Positions 61,321 to 64,000 of a stretch of DNA of 64,000 nt are shown piece after piece. The translations under genes and the position numbers were made by a program. This DNA comes from Labrenzia sp. CE80 (GTDB lineage Bacteria; Pseudomonadota; Alphaproteobacteria; Rhizobiales; Stappiaceae): positions 434,001 to 498,000 of the forward strand of contig NZ_WAJT01000003.1 of NCBI RefSeq assembly GCF_009650605.1, read 5' to 3'. Each line of letters starts with the position of its first letter. The first letter of the stretch is position 1. The notes beneath the pieces are model-generated. The model did not search any database. It saw nothing but the letters and a program-made list of their open reading frames with translations, and had not been told where the DNA came from.

Positions 61321-62484
61321 TCAAGACAATTTCGTTCGTAACCGTTCGAGAAAAGCCTGGCACTTGTCGAGTTCCGCAACGTCTATAAACTCATCGGGCT
61401 GGTGCGCCTGGTCGATGGATCCGGGACCGCAAACCACGCTGGAAAGACCTCGCTCCTGAAACTGCCCGCCTTCCGTTGCGTAGACCACGACGTGGCTCGC
61501 ATTGTCGCCGGTGAGCTGTCGCACAAGTTCCTCGGCCGGGCCGTTTTCCTCAGGTCTCAAACCTGGAACATCGGCCGTCTCCGTCACCTCGATATCACAT
61601 GCCTCAGAGATCGCTTTCATGCCCGGGAGCACGTCCTCTTCGACGAAGCGAAGGTACCGCGCGACCCATTCTTCACCGCTCTCGGTCGGCAGAAGACGAA
61701 TGTCCGTGACGAACTCGCATTCAGCGGCCGTGATGTTATGGGCGCTGCCACCTTTGATCGTGCCGCAATGGAGCGTCGTGTAAGGTGGATCGAAGGCGCA
61801 GTCCGGATCGGCCCGTTCCTTGTTCTCTGCGGTGCGGGCATCCATCCAGGAAATTAGCCGGGCTGCCACCGAGATTGCAGAAACCCCACGGTCCAACTGG
61901 CTGGAGTGAACAGAATGGCCGAGGATACGGGTCTTCAGCACCTTGATGCCCTTGTGGCCCGTGACGACCTGCATGTTGGTCGGTTCCCCAACTATGACAC
62001 ACCGCGGCTTCAGCCCCGCTTCAAGCATCCGGTCGATCATCGGTGGCGCACCGAGACAGCCAACTTCCTCATCATAGGAAAGGGCGATGTGAATAGGGGC
62101 CTTGAGGTTTGCTTCCAGCATGTTCGGCACGTCGGCGAGCACGCTTGCGGCAAACCCTTTCATGTCGGCAGAGCCCCGTCCGTAAAGCCTTCCGTTGTCC
62201 TCACGCAAAACAAAGGGATCCGACGTCCAGTCCTGTCCGACGACCGGAACCACATCCGTATGGGCTGACAGCACCACACCCCCATCCACACCAGGACCGA
62301 TGGTCGCAAAAAGGGCTGCCTTTTGACCGGTCTCGTCATAGACACGGGTGGAGGCAATGTCATTGTCGGCTAGATAGGTCTCGACAAAGTCGATCAGATC
62401 GAGATTGCTGCGATCGGAAACAGTTGGAAAGCTGACGAGTTTCGCCAGCATTTCGATTGGGGAATAGCGGGTTGCCAAAGGCAC
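61321..62484 (-). CDS. argE: M20-family deacylase, acetylornithine deacetylase (ArgE)-like
   Basis: A 387-residue zinc hydrolase. Zinc ligands and catalytic residues: LSAHTDVVP (His, Asp), GRGSADMKGF (Asp), SYDEEVGCLG (Glu pair), IVGEPTNM (Glu), and the late His in GPGSIDQAHQPDEFI. The inserted dimerisation domain (about 180-290) has GHKGIKVLKTRILGHSVHSS. ArgE removes acetyl from N-acetylornithine; other M20 members act on related N-acyl amino acids. It lies 147 bp upstream of the ABC binding-protein gene on the same strand, which suggests an uptake-and-deacylation unit. Confidence 0.92.
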   Translation of the reverse strand: MPLATRYSPIEMLAKLVSFPTVSDRSNLDLIDFVETYLADNDIASTRVYDETGQKAALFATIGPGVDGGVVLSAHTDVVPVVGQDWTSDPFVLREDNGRLYGRGSADMKGFAASVLADVPNMLEANLKAPIHIALSYDEEVGCLGAPPMIDRMLEAGLKPRCVIVGEPTNMQVVTGHKGIKVLKTRILGHSVHSSQLDRGVSAISVAARLISWMDARTAENKERADPDCAFDPPYTTLHCGTIKGGSAHNITAAECEFVTDIRLLPTESGEEWVARYLRFVEEDVLPGMKAISEACDIEVTETADVPGLRPEENGPAEELVRQLTGDNASHVVVYATEGGQFQERGLSSVVCGPGSIDQAHQPDEFIDVAELDKCQAFLERLRTKLS

Positions 62485-62570
62485 CTCCGGCGTGAAGAGA
62501 GTGGATGTGGCCGAAGCATCAGGGCCGACGCGAGAATGAGACCCTTTGCGCGTCTCTTTTTCAAGATCCT

Positions 62571-64000
62571 TTAGAGACTGGTGTTTTGTGCTTGGGAAGG
62601 GGCGCTTGGCGTCTGTGTCTGGCCTTCAAACGGCCCAAAGTCCGAAAAGCAGACCACTTCCAGTGCGGCCTGACGTCCGCGCACAACCACCGAACGGCGA
62701 GAGCTTTCGACCCCTGTGCTGACCGCAGCGACCTCCAATAGCTCACGTGAAATCGCAGCCATGGCGTTCTCTTCCTTGGCAACGCCCTCAAGCCGGGCCG
62801 CTACATTGACCACATCTCCAAGTGCTGTCAGACCGGAGGCGGCACCGCTTTTGCCATCAAGTCCAATCCGGCCAAGGATGGCGATCCCGCCGTGAAGGCC
62901 CACGGCAACCCGCAAGGGGGCATCGAGATGTCCGGCCAAATCGTCATTCACGCGTGTGAGTTCCGCGGACAAGTCGGCAAGCGTCGCCAGCGCCGAGTGC
63001 ACCCCGGCTTCGAAGGAAGTTTCGACGCCATATAGGGCCATGATGCCGTCGCCCATGATCTTGTCGACCATGCCGCCGTTCTTATTGATGATGCGGACAA
63101 CACCGTCGACGTAGCGATTGAGAATGAACACCACGTCAAACGGCAGCTTGCCCTCGCTCAGTGATGTAAAGCCGCGCAGATCGATGAACATGATTGCGAT
63201 CTTTTGTTCGACGCCCCAGCGATAGCGATCCAGAAGGCCTTCCTCGCTGATGGCCCGCCCGGCGGAAAACAGCGGCCGGACCGTCATGTCGGATGTCGGA
63301 CGAATCTGGCAGGCGAGCCGGACATTGCTGCTGGCTCCGATGCGTTTGAGGACCTGAGCCTCGGTGCTTCCCGGGTCTTTGATCGTAGCCTGTCCCGACA
63401 AGATAAGTGTTCGGCAGGTTGAGCAGCGCGCCCGCCCGCCGCAGATCGACATGTGCGGAATGCCCTTCATCCGGCTGATCTCCAGAAGCGTCGGACCGGG
63501 AACCGTCTTGATCGTTCGGGTGTCGAGATAGCGAATGGAAATGCGATGACGCAGGGCGTCTACGATCTTGCGTAGAATGAAAAACAGAACGAGCCCGGCT
63601 GCGATCGCATAGAAAACGCCCCTCGCAGCTTCCGTGATCGTAAGAAGCTCGGCCTGCTGGGCTGCGGTTATGTTGACTTTGACTTGGCCTTCGAGGACGA
63701 GCCGGCGCGCGGCGGAAATCCAGCCTGTGAGAGAGAGCAGGGGAATCATGACGGCGAGGAGGAAGAGTGGAGCCCTGATTGCGGCATACCAGCTCTTCAT
63801 TCTCAGCCAGTAGTGCAGTCCGATACAGCCGTGAAGCCAGACGATAACGAGAAGACTGCTTTGCAAAAAGGCGTGATTTGGCCAGAGAGCAGAAAGCGTG
63901 TGTTGATAGTCGATGTAGGAATTAAAGGCGGCTTCTGCGCCGCGTGTGGTGACAATGTGCTTGATCAAAACGTAAGGGATCAGAAGGCCAAGGACGATCT
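62571..64000 (-). CDS. Adenylate/guanylate cyclase with 2Fe-2S ferredoxin domain (5' end beyond window)
   Basis: The frame is still open at the right edge, so the gene starts outside the window; about 476 codons are visible. Domains in order: a membrane region with several helices (for example LFLLAVMIPLLSLTGWISAA; FYAIAAGLVLFFILRKIVDA), a 2Fe-2S plant-type ferredoxin domain (cluster cysteines in SICGGRARCSTCRTLIL and RLACQIRP), and a class III cyclase domain (IAIMFIDLRGFTSLSEGK and VDKIMGDGIMALYG, two metal-binding Asp; ALGDVVNVAARLEG). It probably makes cAMP under redox or cluster control. A TTG at 63968 is not the start: coding hydrophobic sequence continues upstream. Confidence 0.9.
   Translation of the reverse strand, partial: IVLGLLIPYVLIKHIVTTRGAEAAFNSYIDYQHTLSALWPNHAFLQSSLLVIVWLHGCIGLHYWLRMKSWYAAIRAPLFLLAVMIPLLSLTGWISAARRLVLEGQVKVNITAAQQAELLTITEAARGVFYAIAAGLVLFFILRKIVDALRHRISIRYLDTRTIKTVPGPTLLEISRMKGIPHMSICGGRARCSTCRTLILSGQATIKDPGSTEAQVLKRIGASSNVRLACQIRPTSDMTVRPLFSAGRAISEEGLLDRYRWGVEQKIAIMFIDLRGFTSLSEGKLPFDVVFILNRYVDGVVRIINKNGGMVDKIMGDGIMALYGVETSFEAGVHSALATLADLSAELTRVNDDLAGHLDAPLRVAVGLHGGIAILGRIGLDGKSGAASGLTALGDVVNVAARLEGVAKEENAMAAISRELLEVAAVSTGVESSRRSVVVRGRQAALEVVCFSDFGPFEGQTQTPSAPSQAQNTSL

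Noticed and set aside
1..64000. Mobile elements, CRISPR arrays, tRNA or rRNA genes
   Set aside because: I found no transposase, integrase, phage gene, regular repeat array or cloverleaf-like sequence in any gap.

Overview
The window looks like a chromosomal segment of a GC-rich marine-type alphaproteobacterium. Neighbour orders such as glnD-murJ-trpS, (PBP-activator lipoprotein)-rsmI-yraN-gshB and fxsA / Tim44-like-mltA-Smr-XRE are familiar from Hyphomicrobiales. The mix of these with TRAP transporters, an IlvD/Edd sugar-acid dehydratase and GMC oxidoreductases suggests a Roseibium/Labrenzia (Stappiaceae)-like organism. That assignment is inference from gene content, not from a marker gene. 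I see no insertion sequence, prophage, CRISPR array, tRNA or rRNA, and no gene-free stretch longer than about 300 bp.

Layout. 1-16.8 kb is mostly housekeeping: a yifB/comM fragment, an orphan BrnA-like protein, polA, a RidA-like protein, a membrane acyltransferase, fxsA, a Tim44-like/mltA/Smr/XRE run, glnD, murJ, trpS and an agmatinase-family gene. 16.9-26.4 kb has secreted small proteins, cysK, dut, a Cys-rich repeat protein with an OmpA-like protein, a LigB-type dioxygenase, coaBC, and the divergent PBP-activator lipoprotein / rsmI-yraN-gshB block. 26.5-33.3 kb holds an EamA exporter with its divergent LysR regulator, 4-hydroxyphenylpyruvate dioxygenase with a divergent Lrp regulator, a TerB-like membrane protein, a methyltransferase, a DUF1203 protein and a large membrane protein. 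33.5-46.2 kb is a transport and regulation block: a GMC oxidoreductase, modABC, the C4-dicarboxylate two-component system dctBD, an AhpD-like/ECF41 sigma pair, and the TRAP transporter dctPQM. 46.3-53.8 kb has two citrate synthase homologues facing away from each other (one fused to a DNA-binding domain), then a denD / GNAT / PEP-mutase-like / SCP2 / dehydratase series. 53.9-64 kb has a P-type-ATPase-like protein that has lost its catalytic motifs, a complete peptide/nickel-type ABC transporter, an M20 deacylase, and a ferredoxin-adenylate cyclase cut by the right edge.

The best regulatory readings are made directly from sequence. (i) A -24/-12 sigma-54 promoter lies before dctP, with two 20-bp palindromic sites 33 bp apart upstream; with DctBD next door this gives a complete dicarboxylate-induction circuit. 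(ii) A TGTCACA-N16-CGTC promoter precedes the AhpD-like/ECF41 pair and matches the known ECF41 autoregulatory signature. (iii) A perfect 9-5-9 inverted repeat touches the start codon of the HTH-citrate synthase fusion and lies between it and the divergent citrate synthase; this suggests a metabolite-responsive repressor built on an enzyme fold. The least expected protein is the dead P1B-type ATPase homologue at 53.9-55.5 kb.
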